Below, piece by piece: positions 17,433 to 26,255 of a stretch of 64,000 bases of DNA (position 1 is the stretch's first letter; every line of letters begins with the position of its first letter). A program made the translations under genes and the position numbers. The DNA is from Anaerolineaceae bacterium (GTDB lineage Bacteria; Chloroflexota; Anaerolineae; Promineifilales; Promineifilaceae), in NCBI GenBank assembly GCA_002699125.1, contig PABI01000078.1:83421-147420 (forward strand), in the 5' to 3' direction. The notes beneath the pieces are model-generated. The model was given only the letters and a program-made list of their open reading frames with translations. It had not been told where the DNA came from and did no database searches.

Positions 17433-20105
17433 TTAAGGTTGAATTAAACCAAGCTCCTGGGCGCGGGAGACCGCCTGGACGCGGCTGGAAACGCCCAGCT
17501 TGCCGTAAATGTTGTTGACGTGGGATTTTATGGTGCTGAGGGCCACAAATAGCTCCTCAGCAATTTCCCGGTTTTTTAGGCCAGCGGCGATGAGATTAAG
17601 TACCTCTAGTTCGCGTTCGCTGAGAGGATCAATAAGAGGCTGTTGGCGTTCTGGCTGGAGTTTTGGAGGAACGGCCGTATCCACGCCACCACCCGCTTGC
17701 ATCACAGGCGCAGGCAAATTGGCCTTCAACCAATGCACCACTTCATCCACCCCCATTTCAGATGTAAAAGGAAAGGTCTCCGGATTAACGTTGGCCGGCA
17801 AAAACGGCTCCACCTGTTCTTTTATAATCTGTACACCCAGGGGATGATGGTAAACGTAATGCAAAACGGCCGCACCCCACGGCTCCTGCGAGAACTCTGT
17901 GACGCCAAAACGGCCGAATGCCGCCAGCACCTCCAACGTCTGCGGCACCAGTTGGGTTTTGTGCGCTTCATCCAGCGCCCGCCACAAATAATGGTAGGCC
18001 AGCTCGGTGCTGCCGGCGCGATCGGCCATAATGCCCAGGCCTTCCAACGTTTGCACCAGGCCGCCCCGATCGCCATTTTCCTGATAGATGGCCAGGCTTT
18101 GCTGATAAAGTTGCTCAGCTTGAGCAAAATCACCCTCCTCTGTGGCAATCTCGGCCAGCGAGCCCAGGGCAAGCGCCATGCCGCCCGTATCGGCAAACGC
18201 TTCGCGAATGTCGTACCCGGCCTGGTAATGCTGCCGGGCAGCGGCCAAATTCCCCCGCAGGCGCATGATCGTGCCCAACTGGTTGTGGATAGATGCTAAA
18301 AACCAATGATTTTTTGCCTGGGTAACAGCATTAAGGGTGCTCTGCGCCAGACGATAAGCTTCGTCCAAATTCCCTTCATGCAAAGCAGCGCTGATGAGGC
18401 TGTGGCCGGCGTAGGCCAAATTTTGCCGGTCGTGGCGCGCTTCGGCCCGCTGCCACGCCTCCTGCCCCAGTTCAATGCCACGCTTCACGTCCCCGGCAAT
18501 GACGGCCAACAACGAAAGCGGTGCCAATGGGTCCGTGCCGGCACCGGGCGGCGGCAGCTTGTCCAGCTTTTCATAGAGGGCTGCGGCCGTTTCCGCCATT
18601 TCCGTTGCTTCAGCAATGCGGCCAAAGCGCATTTCTAACCAGCTGGCGCAGGTGAGCAGTTGGGCCAGGGCGCAATCTCGTGCAGTGGAAGGGGGTGCTT
18701 GTTGCAGGCTGGTAACGGCCGTCTGGAACATCCCCACCCCTTCCCGAAAACGGCCCTGGTATTGGAAAAACGTGTGCAGTGCCGTCGCCGCCTCTTCCAA
18801 AGCAGCTGCATCCTGCTGCTCCGCTGCCCACCGCCACGCCACCCGGATATTTTTGAGTTCTTCAGCCACCTCCAGCACCATCTGCTTTTGCGCGCCGCCG
18901 GTCATCGGTTCAAAGCGATCGCGTAAAAAGTGGGTGAAGGTATGGGCGTGACGGTTCAGGATGTCGTGATGCTCCTCGGGGAATTCAGCCAGCTTTTCGT
19001 AGGCAAACTGGCAAAGGAGTTCGTGGATTTGGTAACGGCCGTTTTCCTCCAACCGCAGCAGCGATTTATCTACCAGCGCCGACAGCACCGGCAGGGAAGC
19101 CTCGGCCACAATCTCGGCCACCTCCCGCCGGAAACCGCCGCGAAAAACAGAAAGCCGGGCAAAAACTTGCTGCTCCTCTGACGATAAGGTTTGCCAGGAA
19201 TAGGCAAAAACCGCCCGCATGCTGCGATGCCGCTCTGGCACGTCACGCAAAGCCGTGGCGAGAAAATCCAGGTTTTGGCGAATCTCTTTGACAATGTCGG
19301 CACAGGTGAGGGAGCGCAGCCAGGAGGCAGCCAGCTCCAGCGCTAGGGGCATCCCCTCTGTCAGCCGGCAAATCTCGATAACCATTTCAGCCTCATCCTC
19401 CAGGGAAAAATCCCAGCGCACCTGACGGGCTCGTTCAGCAAAGAGGGCTACGGCATCACAATCCTGCCATGCTGTCATTTGGCGGCTGGTGGGTGTGAGC
19501 AAGCCCGTGAGCGAGTACACCCATTCGCCGCCTAAATTGAGCCGCTCACGTGAGGTAACCAGGCATTTTACCTGGGGTGCGCCGGCGAGGAGTTGGGTGA
19601 GAACGGCCGCACCTTCCAGCAGCTGCTCAAAATTGTCCAACACCAGCAGCAATGTTTTTTCAGCCAGATAGCTGCCTACCTGCGCCAGCGGCTCACCCTG
19701 GCCGGACAGAGAAACGCCCAGCGCGTCGGCAATGGTCGCAACAAGCAGTTCTGCCGACGACACCGCCTGCAACGGCACAAAAACCACCCCATCGGCAAAT
19801 TCAAATTGCACAGCGTGGGCCAGTTCAATCGCCAGGCGTGTTTTGCCCATGCCGCCTGGACCAACCAGCGTCAACAGACGGCAAGCCGGATCGGTCAAAA
19901 GGCGCGTGGCCTCCTGGCATTCACGCTGGCGGCCAATAAATTGGGTCAGATGCGCAGGCAGATTAGACAAAATTGTTGATCCCTGTTTGTTGGTGGCTGC
20001 GAATTGCTTATCGAGCGCCGATTCTACCATCTCTTGAGAGATTGTCAGGGGGTATCCCTTACGAATTCCACCCCCCATTCCACCCTTCGGTGGGTGACGC
20101 TCCAT
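17433..20105 (-). CDS. LuxR-family regulator with NB-ARC ATPase and TPR domains
   Basis: The protein of up to 890 residues has an N-terminal STAND/NB-ARC ATPase with P-loop VGPGGMGKTR (81-90) and Walker B LLVLDNFEQLL. A helical TPR-rich middle follows (about 430-740). The C-terminal LuxR helix-turn-helix has LSERELEVLNLIAAGLKNREIAEELF and a recognition helix STIKSHVNNIYGKL. Such regulators act as ATP-driven, inducer-triggered activators in the cytoplasm (MalT-like in principle). The start is uncertain: the ATG at 20105 has AAGGGG directly adjacent, while later in-frame ATGs at 20078 and 20030 are also possible. It diverges from the cupin gene. Its targets are unknown. Confidence 0.9.
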   Translation of the reverse strand: MERHPPKGGMGGGIRKGYPLTISQEMVESALDKQFAATNKQGSTILSNLPAHLTQFIGRQRECQEATRLLTDPACRLLTLVGPGGMGKTRLAIELAHAVQFEFADGVVFVPLQAVSSAELLVATIADALGVSLSGQGEPLAQVGSYLAEKTLLLVLDNFEQLLEGAAVLTQLLAGAPQVKCLVTSRERLNLGGEWVYSLTGLLTPTSRQMTAWQDCDAVALFAERARQVRWDFSLEDEAEMVIEICRLTEGMPLALELAASWLRSLTCADIVKEIRQNLDFLATALRDVPERHRSMRAVFAYSWQTLSSEEQQVFARLSVFRGGFRREVAEIVAEASLPVLSALVDKSLLRLEENGRYQIHELLCQFAYEKLAEFPEEHHDILNRHAHTFTHFLRDRFEPMTGGAQKQMVLEVAEELKNIRVAWRWAAEQQDAAALEEAATALHTFFQYQGRFREGVGMFQTAVTSLQQAPPSTARDCALAQLLTCASWLEMRFGRIAEATEMAETAAALYEKLDKLPPPGAGTDPLAPLSLLAVIAGDVKRGIELGQEAWQRAEARHDRQNLAYAGHSLISAALHEGNLDEAYRLAQSTLNAVTQAKNHWFLASIHNQLGTIMRLRGNLAAARQHYQAGYDIREAFADTGGMALALGSLAEIATEEGDFAQAEQLYQQSLAIYQENGDRGGLVQTLEGLGIMADRAGSTELAYHYLWRALDEAHKTQLVPQTLEVLAAFGRFGVTEFSQEPWGAAVLHYVYHHPLGVQIIKEQVEPFLPANVNPETFPFTSEMGVDEVVHWLKANLPAPVMQAGGGVDTAVPPKLQPERQQPLIDPLSERELEVLNLIAAGLKNREIAEELFVALSTIKSHVNNIYGKLGVSSRVQAVSRAQELGLIQP

Positions 20106-20176
20106 CCCCTTGGCCAGTATGCTGGCAGCAACTTAATAACACGGACCGGCACGTAGGTGCCCAGAAGGAGATAAAC

Positions 20177-20605
20177 ATGATTACTGTGGATTTAAACAAC
20201 CTGGATTTAACCGAGTTCAGCGGCAAAGAAAAAGCCGGACTGCACTGCCTGGCAACTTTTCCGCTTTTTGGTGCCCACGGCAGCGAAAACTCGGCCACCG
20301 TCTATTTTGAGCTGGAGCCGGGCGATGCGCTGGGCTGGCACACAGACAGCGTGGAAGAACTGCTGCTCATCCTGAAAGGCGATGTAGAAGTCAGCGTCGG
20401 CGAAGAAACAGGCAAGCTAAAAGAAGGGCAGATTGCGCTGGTGCCTACGATGGTGCGGCACAATTTGCGCAACATCGGCAGTGAAAAAGCGCGTGTGTTG
20501 GGCTTTTTTGGCAGCGCCAACTTTGTGGCCACCTTCGACGAGGTCTGGCTGCCCACAAACTCGAACATGGTGGATACGGCCGCAATGGTCGCCCAGGCTG
20601 CTTAA
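20177..20605 (+). CDS. Small cupin-domain protein
   Basis: The 142-residue protein is a single cupin barrel. Motif 1 is GDALGWHTDSVEELLLILKGDVEVSVG and motif 2 is IALVPTMVRHNLRNIG. Of the usual metal ligands, a histidine and glutamate are present in motif 1 and a histidine in motif 2. The start at 20177 is strongly supported by AGAAGGAGAT just upstream; the frame is open further 5' but overlaps the divergent regulator gene. The function is probably sugar-, antibiotic- or metabolite-related but not assignable. It may be a target of the divergent LuxR regulator, by position only. Confidence 0.82.
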   Translation: MITVDLNNLDLTEFSGKEKAGLHCLATFPLFGAHGSENSATVYFELEPGDALGWHTDSVEELLLILKGDVEVSVGEETGKLKEGQIALVPTMVRHNLRNIGSEKARVLGFFGSANFVATFDEVWLPTNSNMVDTAAMVAQAA

Positions 20606-20610
20606 TTTAG

Positions 20611-20681
20611 AAGCAACCGCAAAGGCGCAGAGAACGCAGAGTTAAAAAAACTCCGTGTTCTCCGTGTCCTCCGCGGTGAAT
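20611..20681. repeat. Intergenic inverted repeat, GCAGAG/CTCCGTG family
   Basis: The left arm repeats CGCAGAGAACGCAGAG and the right arm CTCCGTGTTCTCCGTG, with internal periodicity inside each arm. The family resembles the element at 37663-37727, and a partial arm (CGCAAAGGCGCAGAG) precedes serS at about 27650. Confidence 0.7.
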
Positions 20682-20692
20682 TCTTTTTCAGG

Positions 20693-21124
20693 ATGGATGA
20701 GATGAACGATTTAAGCCCAAAAGAAGTAGTGTTGGCCTTTTTTGAGCAGGTTCGGACAGGCAAAAATGTGCAGGCGGCATACGAACTGCTGGCCGAAACC
20801 CATCTGGCGCACCAGGTCGTTTCCGGCTGCGAATACGCTATCACCCGCACCCCGGCCGACTACGCGGCCCACATCGCCGAGATGCACGCTACCTATGGTG
20901 ATTTCCGCCTGACGGTGGAAGAGCTGCTGGCCGAGGGAGACAAGGTATACGTGCGCTGGCAGCAGCAGGGCGTGCATTCTGGCCAACTTTTTGACATCGC
21001 GCCCACACAACGGCCGCTTAGCGAACGAGCCAGTGCCGTTTACCGGGTAGCCCAGGGAAAAATCGTTGAGTACTGGATTCAGATCGAAACAGACGGCGTG
21101 CGGCGGCAGTTGGAAAGTTTTTAA
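20693..21124 (+). CDS. SnoaL-like / NTF2-fold protein
   Basis: The 143-residue protein fits the SnoaL-like polyketide cyclase or ester cyclase family: VVLAFFEQVRTGKNVQAAYELLAE at the N-terminus, a central HIAEMHATYGDFRLTVEELLAEGDKVYVRW and a C-terminal AVYRVAQGKIVEYWIQIE. Members form small alpha+beta barrels with diverse or unknown activities. The alternative ATG at 20702 may be the true start, because the first ATG directly follows AGG with no spacing. The intergenic repeat just upstream separates it from the cupin gene. Confidence 0.8.
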   Translation: MDEMNDLSPKEVVLAFFEQVRTGKNVQAAYELLAETHLAHQVVSGCEYAITRTPADYAAHIAEMHATYGDFRLTVEELLAEGDKVYVRWQQQGVHSGQLFDIAPTQRPLSERASAVYRVAQGKIVEYWIQIETDGVRRQLESF

Positions 21125-21160
21125 AGTCTGCCATTTATAAGAGATCATGGAGGAATCCCC

Positions 21161-21631
21161 ATGCAACCACAATTAGTTCTGACCATCATGGACAATTTCG
21201 CCACTGAAGCGTTTAACCAGGCAGTGCGCAAGGGAACGTGGCGCGCCATTGTAAGCTGGTTTACCAGACAATGTAACTGCTTGCTGCCACTCGATCGGGA
21301 TAAGCTCAGGCGCATCATGCGCGGTCAGCGGTACCTTGGCCTGCAAACCGTGCCGCTGGACCAGATTGTGGGCAGTGAAGGCCGGCACCAGGAATTCGAC
21401 CGGGCCTTTTTCCCCCGCCAGACCCACACCATGGAGCGCTGGCTCAGCCTGGCCAAAGCACACTATCAATCAGTAACGCTGCCACCCATTAATCTGATTA
21501 AGGTGGACAACAACTACTTTGTCACCGACGGCAACCATCGTATTTCGGTGGCACGGGCTTTAGAACAGCAGTTTATTGAGGCGGAAGTGGTGGAAGTTTT
21601 GACAGCCGTTCCCTTCCCATCACCCTGCTAA
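21161..21631 (+). CDS. Hypothetical protein with ParB-like DGNHR motif
   Basis: The 156-residue protein has a basic N-terminal region and a C-terminal half containing NLIKVDNNYFVTDGNHRISVARAL. This resembles the box II region of ParB/sulfiredoxin-fold domains (DGxHRxxAA). There is no helix-turn-helix and no partner parA nearby, so a chromosome partition role is unlikely. It may be a stand-alone ParB-like NTP-binding domain. A ribosome binding site (GGAGGAAT) precedes the ATG. The family is otherwise not recognised. Confidence 0.65.
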   Translation: MQPQLVLTIMDNFATEAFNQAVRKGTWRAIVSWFTRQCNCLLPLDRDKLRRIMRGQRYLGLQTVPLDQIVGSEGRHQEFDRAFFPRQTHTMERWLSLAKAHYQSVTLPPINLIKVDNNYFVTDGNHRISVARALEQQFIEAEVVEVLTAVPFPSPC

Positions 21632-21754
21632 CATTTTTTCGCCCTCTTCACGGGGCAGTAGGGTTTCAGTCGAACGGTCGTACATCAGCAGCGGGCAAAC
21701 TCTGGCAGAATAAATTCATCGTATTATCAAGCATTTGGTATTGGAGTCTCGAAC

Positions 21755-22993
21755 ATGAAACATTATTTATCACTATCTATATTTTTCATTCTGCTGCTGG
21801 CCGCCTGCCAACCCACGCCAGCCGATGAGCCATCACTGCCAACCCTGATGCCCACCAACATCACCGTTGAGCCAACGCCCACGTTGGCTGAGGCTACAAC
21901 TGAACCGGGGGAAGCTACGGCCGTTCCCACCCAATCCGCTACGGCTGAATCAACGGCCGAACCTGTGCCAGCAACAGCCACACCAACGCAGGCACCCGTT
22001 TCCAATCCACAGTTTAGCAACCTGGCGCTGCTGCCTAACCGGGCCAGCCTCAGCGCCGGCTGGCCGCAGCCGTACACGCCCATCGCCACCGATGAGCTGT
22101 ACGCGGTGTGGAACTATTCCGGCATGACCGCCGCTGACCAGCTGGAGCGACTGTGGTATTACAACGGGGATCTCTGGTTGGAGCGCAGCGAAGCGTGGGA
22201 TATGAATAAATATGGGGCAAACGGCCGTGTCGAAGACATCTACGTTTACGATTACGAACCCAATCTGCCCCCCGGACATTACCGCGTCGTGCTCAAGGTC
22301 AACGGCGTTGAGCTGGCCAGCGCCGAACACACCATCCCGGCCAATACCGTTGGCCCTAAAGTGGAGCCAAACAGTGGCTTCACGGCAGCGGTGCAGAATA
22401 ACAAGACGCTGGTTTTGCGCCGTGTGGATGGCACCACCGCCTCCTGGAACTCTTTTGGCGACATTGTCGATTTTGCCTGGCTGCCCGGCGGGCAAGGCAT
22501 TGTGTACACAGAGCAAATTGTGGTCAATGCCGAACTGCCGGGTACGCTGGGGCTGCGCCACAATCTGTGGTTGCAAAACGTCGTCACCGGCCAAAAGCAC
22601 CAATTAGGCAGCACCGATGAAGATTTGCACACACCAATTGTCTCGCCAGACGGCCGTTACCTGGCCCTCTACTCCGGCACGCTGTACGGTGACGCCTGTG
22701 GCGTGGATGCCGATCTGCACATTATGGAGCTGACGGCCGATTTACAACGCGCCAACCTCATCGACCTGGCCGATTTTAGCGGCTTCCCGGTTGTGGCAGG
22801 CGCTATCCCCCAGCCAAACCTGTGGGGTCCTGGTGATGGCCCCGCTGAACCCATTCCCGGTAAATGGGTAGACGGCCAAACATTAGAAGCCAGAGTCATC
22901 TGGATTTGTGCTGAGACGAAAGCACATGGCACCTATCAACTGGATATTAACGACCGTACCGTTGAAAAAGTAGCCAATCTGAATATCCAATAA
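21755..22993 (+). CDS. Lipoprotein with Thr/Pro-rich stalk, unknown function
   Basis: The 412-residue protein has a type II signal peptide ending in the lipobox LLLAACQ (cysteine near residue 18). A stalk follows, rich in threonine, proline, glutamate and alanine (about residues 20-85), then an extracellular domain. A first part (90-200) contains a YAVWNYSGMTAADQLERLWYYNG region. The second part (210-412) looks like TolB/WD-type beta-propeller blades (VVDFAWLPGGQGIVY, TPIVSPDGRYLALYSG). It may bind a ligand at the cell surface. It is followed by a strong terminator, so it is probably a single-gene unit. Confidence 0.8.
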   Translation: MKHYLSLSIFFILLLAACQPTPADEPSLPTLMPTNITVEPTPTLAEATTEPGEATAVPTQSATAESTAEPVPATATPTQAPVSNPQFSNLALLPNRASLSAGWPQPYTPIATDELYAVWNYSGMTAADQLERLWYYNGDLWLERSEAWDMNKYGANGRVEDIYVYDYEPNLPPGHYRVVLKVNGVELASAEHTIPANTVGPKVEPNSGFTAAVQNNKTLVLRRVDGTTASWNSFGDIVDFAWLPGGQGIVYTEQIVVNAELPGTLGLRHNLWLQNVVTGQKHQLGSTDEDLHTPIVSPDGRYLALYSGTLYGDACGVDADLHIMELTADLQRANLIDLADFSGFPVVAGAIPQPNLWGPGDGPAEPIPGKWVDGQTLEARVIWICAETKAHGTYQLDINDRTVEKVANLNIQ

Positions 22994-23017
22994 TTTTCCT
23001 TTTTCCTCCTCCTCCCT

Positions 23018-23049
23018 GGCCGAGTCAGATATTCTGGCTCGGCCTTTTT
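23018..23049 (+). terminator. Rho-independent terminator after the lipoprotein gene
   Basis: The stem GGCCGAG/CTCGGCC with an inner CAG/CTG pair is followed by TTTTT. It lies 25 bp after the stop. Confidence 0.9.
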
Positions 23050-23150
23050 AATTTCTACCCATCCCACAGCTTCCAGGTAAGATTTTTTACGCCAATGACG
23101 TCATACATAGGCGGCATTCGGTCTTTATCTAATGCTTCAATGAGATTTCG

Positions 23151-23178
23151 TTGTATCCTACACGTTCCCGGCTATAAT
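23151..23178 (+). promoter_or_regulatory. Candidate promoter of the acyltransferase-glycosyltransferase operon
   Basis: TTGTAT and a perfect TATAAT are spaced by 16 bp, about 77 bases upstream of the ATG at 23255. A possible ribosome binding site AAAGGAT lies further 3', with rather long spacing to the start. Confidence 0.5.
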
Positions 23179-23254
23179 GAAACTGTTTGCGGAAGAGCGA
23201 GCAACTCATTACAAACATTAGCAACTTGCACTAAAAAGGATATTTCTCGCGATA

Positions 23255-24259
23255 ATGGTTACTGAATTGATCAATGGCAGTGATGTATTTTCCGTATTGG
23301 CCGACGAATGGGATGATTTGGCCCAGCGCGGCATGACCGATACCCCTTTTCAAACGTTAGCTTACCAAAAAGCATGGTGGACCCATTTGCATCCGGAAAA
23401 CGGCCGTCTCCACACCGTCACCGTGCGCAATGAGCAGAAAGAGCTACTGGCTATCGCCTGCTTCTATAACCTGGAAGGCACCCTCTACTTTAACGGCTGC
23501 GTGGAAGAAACCGATTATTTAGACCTGATCGTCACCGCCGAACACGCTGAAACGGCCTGGCAAGCGATCCTCGACTGTTTGTGTAGCCCCAACTTTCCCG
23601 AATGGCATGGTATTGATTTATGCAATATTCCTGAGACCTCACCAACGCGCACCATCCTTCCCCAAGAAGCGCAGCGGCGAGATTTTTTGTTTGATGAGCG
23701 GGTCAATGAGGTATGCCCTGTGATTCACCTGCCCGATTCATTTGAAGCCTATCTGGATGGCATCGACAGTAAGCAGCGGCGCGAGATTAATCGCAAGCTG
23801 CGCCGCGCCAGGGGTGCCGTTGCCGAACTTGTGGTAATCAGGCCAGACGATGATGTGGATACGGCCGTTACCGACTTCCTCGACCTGCTGCAAAAAAGCA
23901 CCTTTGAAAAGCGAGACTGGCTCAACGAAGGTCGCCGCGCCGTCTTTTATGATGCCGCCCGCGCCGCGCAAAAAGCAGGCACACTCCAGCTGCTCTTCAT
24001 TGAGGTACGCGGCAAAAAAGCCGCTGGACTGTTCAACTTCGACTACAACGACCGCATCTGGGTCTATAACTCCGGGCTGGACCCCGAGCTGTTTGGTGCC
24101 CTGAGCCTGGGCGTGGTGATTACGGCGAAAGCGATTGAACATGCCATTGAAAACGGCCGTGCCACCTTCGACTTCCTGCGCGGCAACGAAACGTACAAAT
24201 ACCGCTTCGGTGCCGAAGACACCACCATTTACCGGCTACATTTGGAGCCCAATTCCTAA
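23255..24259 (+). CDS. CelD/BcsL-type GNAT acyltransferase (FemAB-like fold)
   Basis: The 334-residue cytoplasmic protein has the tandem GNAT layout of the CelD/BcsL (Acetyltransf_6) family. It includes an N-terminal PFQTLAYQKAWWTHL segment, the central basic helix SKQRREINRKLRRARGA and the C-terminal IWVYNSGLDPEL...FDFLRGNETYKYRFG region. Such proteins are often encoded with exopolysaccharide or cell-envelope genes. The GT4 glycosyltransferase gene starts 20 bp after its stop, so the pair may modify one surface glycan or glycolipid. The acyl donor and acceptor are unknown. Confidence 0.85.
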   Translation: MVTELINGSDVFSVLADEWDDLAQRGMTDTPFQTLAYQKAWWTHLHPENGRLHTVTVRNEQKELLAIACFYNLEGTLYFNGCVEETDYLDLIVTAEHAETAWQAILDCLCSPNFPEWHGIDLCNIPETSPTRTILPQEAQRRDFLFDERVNEVCPVIHLPDSFEAYLDGIDSKQRREINRKLRRARGAVAELVVIRPDDDVDTAVTDFLDLLQKSTFEKRDWLNEGRRAVFYDAARAAQKAGTLQLLFIEVRGKKAAGLFNFDYNDRIWVYNSGLDPELFGALSLGVVITAKAIEHAIENGRATFDFLRGNETYKYRFGAEDTTIYRLHLEPNS

Positions 24260-24279
24260 ACCCCCACTGGAGCAAACCG

Positions 24280-25554
24280 ATGACACAAGCAGCCAAACCA
24301 AAAATCCGACGCGTTGCCATGCTTAGCGTACACACCTGCCCCCTGGCCATGCTGGGTGGCAAAAAAACCGGCGGTATGAACGTCTACGTGCGCGATTTCA
24401 GCCGCGAGCTGGGCCGACAGGGCATCCTTGTTGACGTTTTCACCCGCTCCCAGGATGATTGCGCCCCCCGCATTGTGCACGATTTGGGTAGTGGCGGCCG
24501 CGTCATTCACATTCCTGCCGGTCCAGAAAAACCAATCCCGGTTGACCAGGTGGCAGATTATCTGGATGAATTCACGACCGGCGTGCTTCACTTCGCTGCC
24601 AGCGAAAACATTCAATACGACCTGATCCACAGTCATTACTGGCTTTCCGGGCTGGTCGCCGACAGGCTGCGTAATGCCTGGCACACGCCAATCGTGCACA
24701 TGTTCCATACCTTAGGCCACATGAAAAACAAGATTGCCCAAAGCGACAGCCAGCTTGCCTCCGCAGCCCGTCTCGCGGGTGAATACCAGGTCATGGCCCT
24801 GGCCGACAAGCTTATCGCCGCTACACCTGCCGAAGAAGCCCAACTCATCGAGCTGTACAATGCCGATCCGAGCAAAATTGCCATCATTCCGCCCGGCGTT
24901 GATTTAGAGCGGTTCCAACCCATTGCCAAAGACGTGGCCAAAAAGCGGGTGGGCATCCCCTGCGGCGACACCAATATTTTGTTTGCCGGCCGCATCGAGC
25001 CGCTCAAGGGCATCGACACCATGCTGCGGGCAATGGCCCTCATCCAGGAACGCCGTCCTGAGGTGCTGCACAACGCCTGCATGGCCATCATCGGCGGCGA
25101 TCCCTGGGCCGACGACCTCGACGAAGAAATGGCGCGCCTCCAGCAGCTCCGCACCGATTTGGACATCCACGATTTGGTTACTTTTCTAGGAGCCAAAGAC
25201 CAGGATTTGCTGCCCAACTATTATGCCGCTGCCGAAATGGTCGTCATGCCCTCCCACTACGAGAGTTTTGGCATGGTGGCGTTGGAAGCAATGGCCATGG
25301 GCACGCCGGTTATCGCCTCAGAGGTCGGTGGCCTGGCGCATCTGGTGAAACATGGCGTTACGGGCTACCATGTGCCCAGCCGCGACCCGGAAGCATTAGC
25401 CGCCCGCATTTACGAACTGCTCTCCAACCAGGACTGCCGCCAGGTGCTGGGGCAGCAGGCCCGCGAATACGCCCGCCGTTACGATTGGGCCAATATTGTG
25501 GACCGTATGATTTCGGTTTATGAAGAAGTTGTGGCGGGAGAGTTGGTCCGTTGA
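24280..25554 (+). CDS. GT4-family glycosyltransferase (MshA/sucrose-phosphate synthase-like)
   Basis: The 424-residue GT-B enzyme opens with SVHTCPLAMLGGKKTGGMNVYVRDFSREL, the glycine-rich sugar-nucleotide loop of MshA- and SPS-like enzymes. It has the donor-site NILFAGRIEPLKGIDT and the C-terminal EX7E region in PSHYESFGMVALEAMAMGTPVIASEVGGL. It would transfer a sugar from a nucleotide donor in the cytoplasm, retaining the anomeric configuration. The acceptor is unknown; D-inositol phosphate (mycothiol) seems unlikely because no other mycothiol gene is near. The gene downstream overlaps its stop by 4 bases. Confidence 0.88.
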   Translation: MTQAAKPKIRRVAMLSVHTCPLAMLGGKKTGGMNVYVRDFSRELGRQGILVDVFTRSQDDCAPRIVHDLGSGGRVIHIPAGPEKPIPVDQVADYLDEFTTGVLHFAASENIQYDLIHSHYWLSGLVADRLRNAWHTPIVHMFHTLGHMKNKIAQSDSQLASAARLAGEYQVMALADKLIAATPAEEAQLIELYNADPSKIAIIPPGVDLERFQPIAKDVAKKRVGIPCGDTNILFAGRIEPLKGIDTMLRAMALIQERRPEVLHNACMAIIGGDPWADDLDEEMARLQQLRTDLDIHDLVTFLGAKDQDLLPNYYAAAEMVVMPSHYESFGMVALEAMAMGTPVIASEVGGLAHLVKHGVTGYHVPSRDPEALAARIYELLSNQDCRQVLGQQAREYARRYDWANIVDRMISVYEEVVAGELVR

Positions 25555-26054
25555 AAATAAGACAAAAAGGATGGCGACAGCTAAAGTTCATTGCCATCCT
25601 TTTGATTCTTTTTCTGCCCCTTTATTTCTGGTTTCTGGTCAATCTCTACCAGACTGCCATTCAAATACCCAGAGAATGGAAACAATTTAGAACACAAGAA
25701 ACATCAATTCTGAATGCTCTGGATAAGTTTTCATCTGAAAATCAACATTACCCCGAAACCTTAGCTCAATTACTCGAGCCGTCCGTTTGGCAATCAGAAA
25801 ACTGGTCTTTTCGGTATGGCACTGACGACAAAGGTGGATACATTTTGCAAGCCGACCTGCCAAAATTATGGTTCAGTTGGCCAACGCGGAGAGTGTGTCA
25901 TTCGCAGCAGGATGATTCTGTTGCCTGCAATTTCTATTACATTTGCTACTCTAGACAGGGTGCACAATGGCTCAGTGATCCAATTCAGGAAAACGAGCCC
26001 GGTCGTCCATTGCTAGGAACTAGCGGCGCTTCCCCGTGTGTAAGCAGTAGTTGA
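25551..26054 (+). CDS. Small membrane-anchored hypothetical protein, TTG start
   Basis: The 167-residue protein starts at a TTG that overlaps the GT4 stop (TTGA), with GGGAGAG upstream. It has one hydrophobic helix (about residues 12-35), then a soluble domain. The segment ILNALDKFSSENQHYPETLAQLL resembles the globular part of type II secretion pseudopilins, but the prepilin cleavage motif is absent. The gene is clearly more AT-rich than its neighbours and contains no ACGGCCGT octamer, which could mark recent acquisition. The C-terminus is rich in cysteine and serine. Function unknown. Confidence 0.6.
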   Translation: MKIRQKGWRQLKFIAILLILFLPLYFWFLVNLYQTAIQIPREWKQFRTQETSILNALDKFSSENQHYPETLAQLLEPSVWQSENWSFRYGTDDKGGYILQADLPKLWFSWPTRRVCHSQQDDSVACNFYYICYSRQGAQWLSDPIQENEPGRPLLGTSGASPCVSSS

Positions 26055-26170
26055 GTCATTGAAGGTAGCTGCGGCCGCCTCTCAGTCCCGAAGGGCTGTT
26101 CTCCAGACCAAGCCACCTGGTAGCACAGTTGCGCATACATGCGCCGACACCGACCACAGCTAGAGTAATT
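26055..26170. other. Intergenic stretch without recognised content
   Basis: This stretch follows the small membrane protein and contains the words CAGTCCCGAAGGGCTG and CCAGACCAAGCCACCTGG, which form weak stems. No start with a ribosome binding site was found. Confidence 0.3.
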
Positions 26171-26248
26171 GTCATTCCGAATGAAATGAGGAATCATTCA
26201 TCTCGCTTGATTAAAAGATTCCTCACCCCTGCGGGGATTCGGAATGAC
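26171..26248. repeat. Inverted repeat, GTCATTCCGAATG family
   Basis: Left arm GTCATTCCGAAT...GAGGAATC pairs with right arm GATTCCTC...ATTCGGAATGAC. It lies between the convergent 3' ends of the small membrane protein and serS. Confidence 0.75.
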
Positions 26249-26255
26249 AGCTCCC

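Noticed and set aside
17643..18299. 218-codon plus-strand open frame
   Set aside because: It is the shadow of the TPR region of the LuxR-type regulator; no start signal and no domain.
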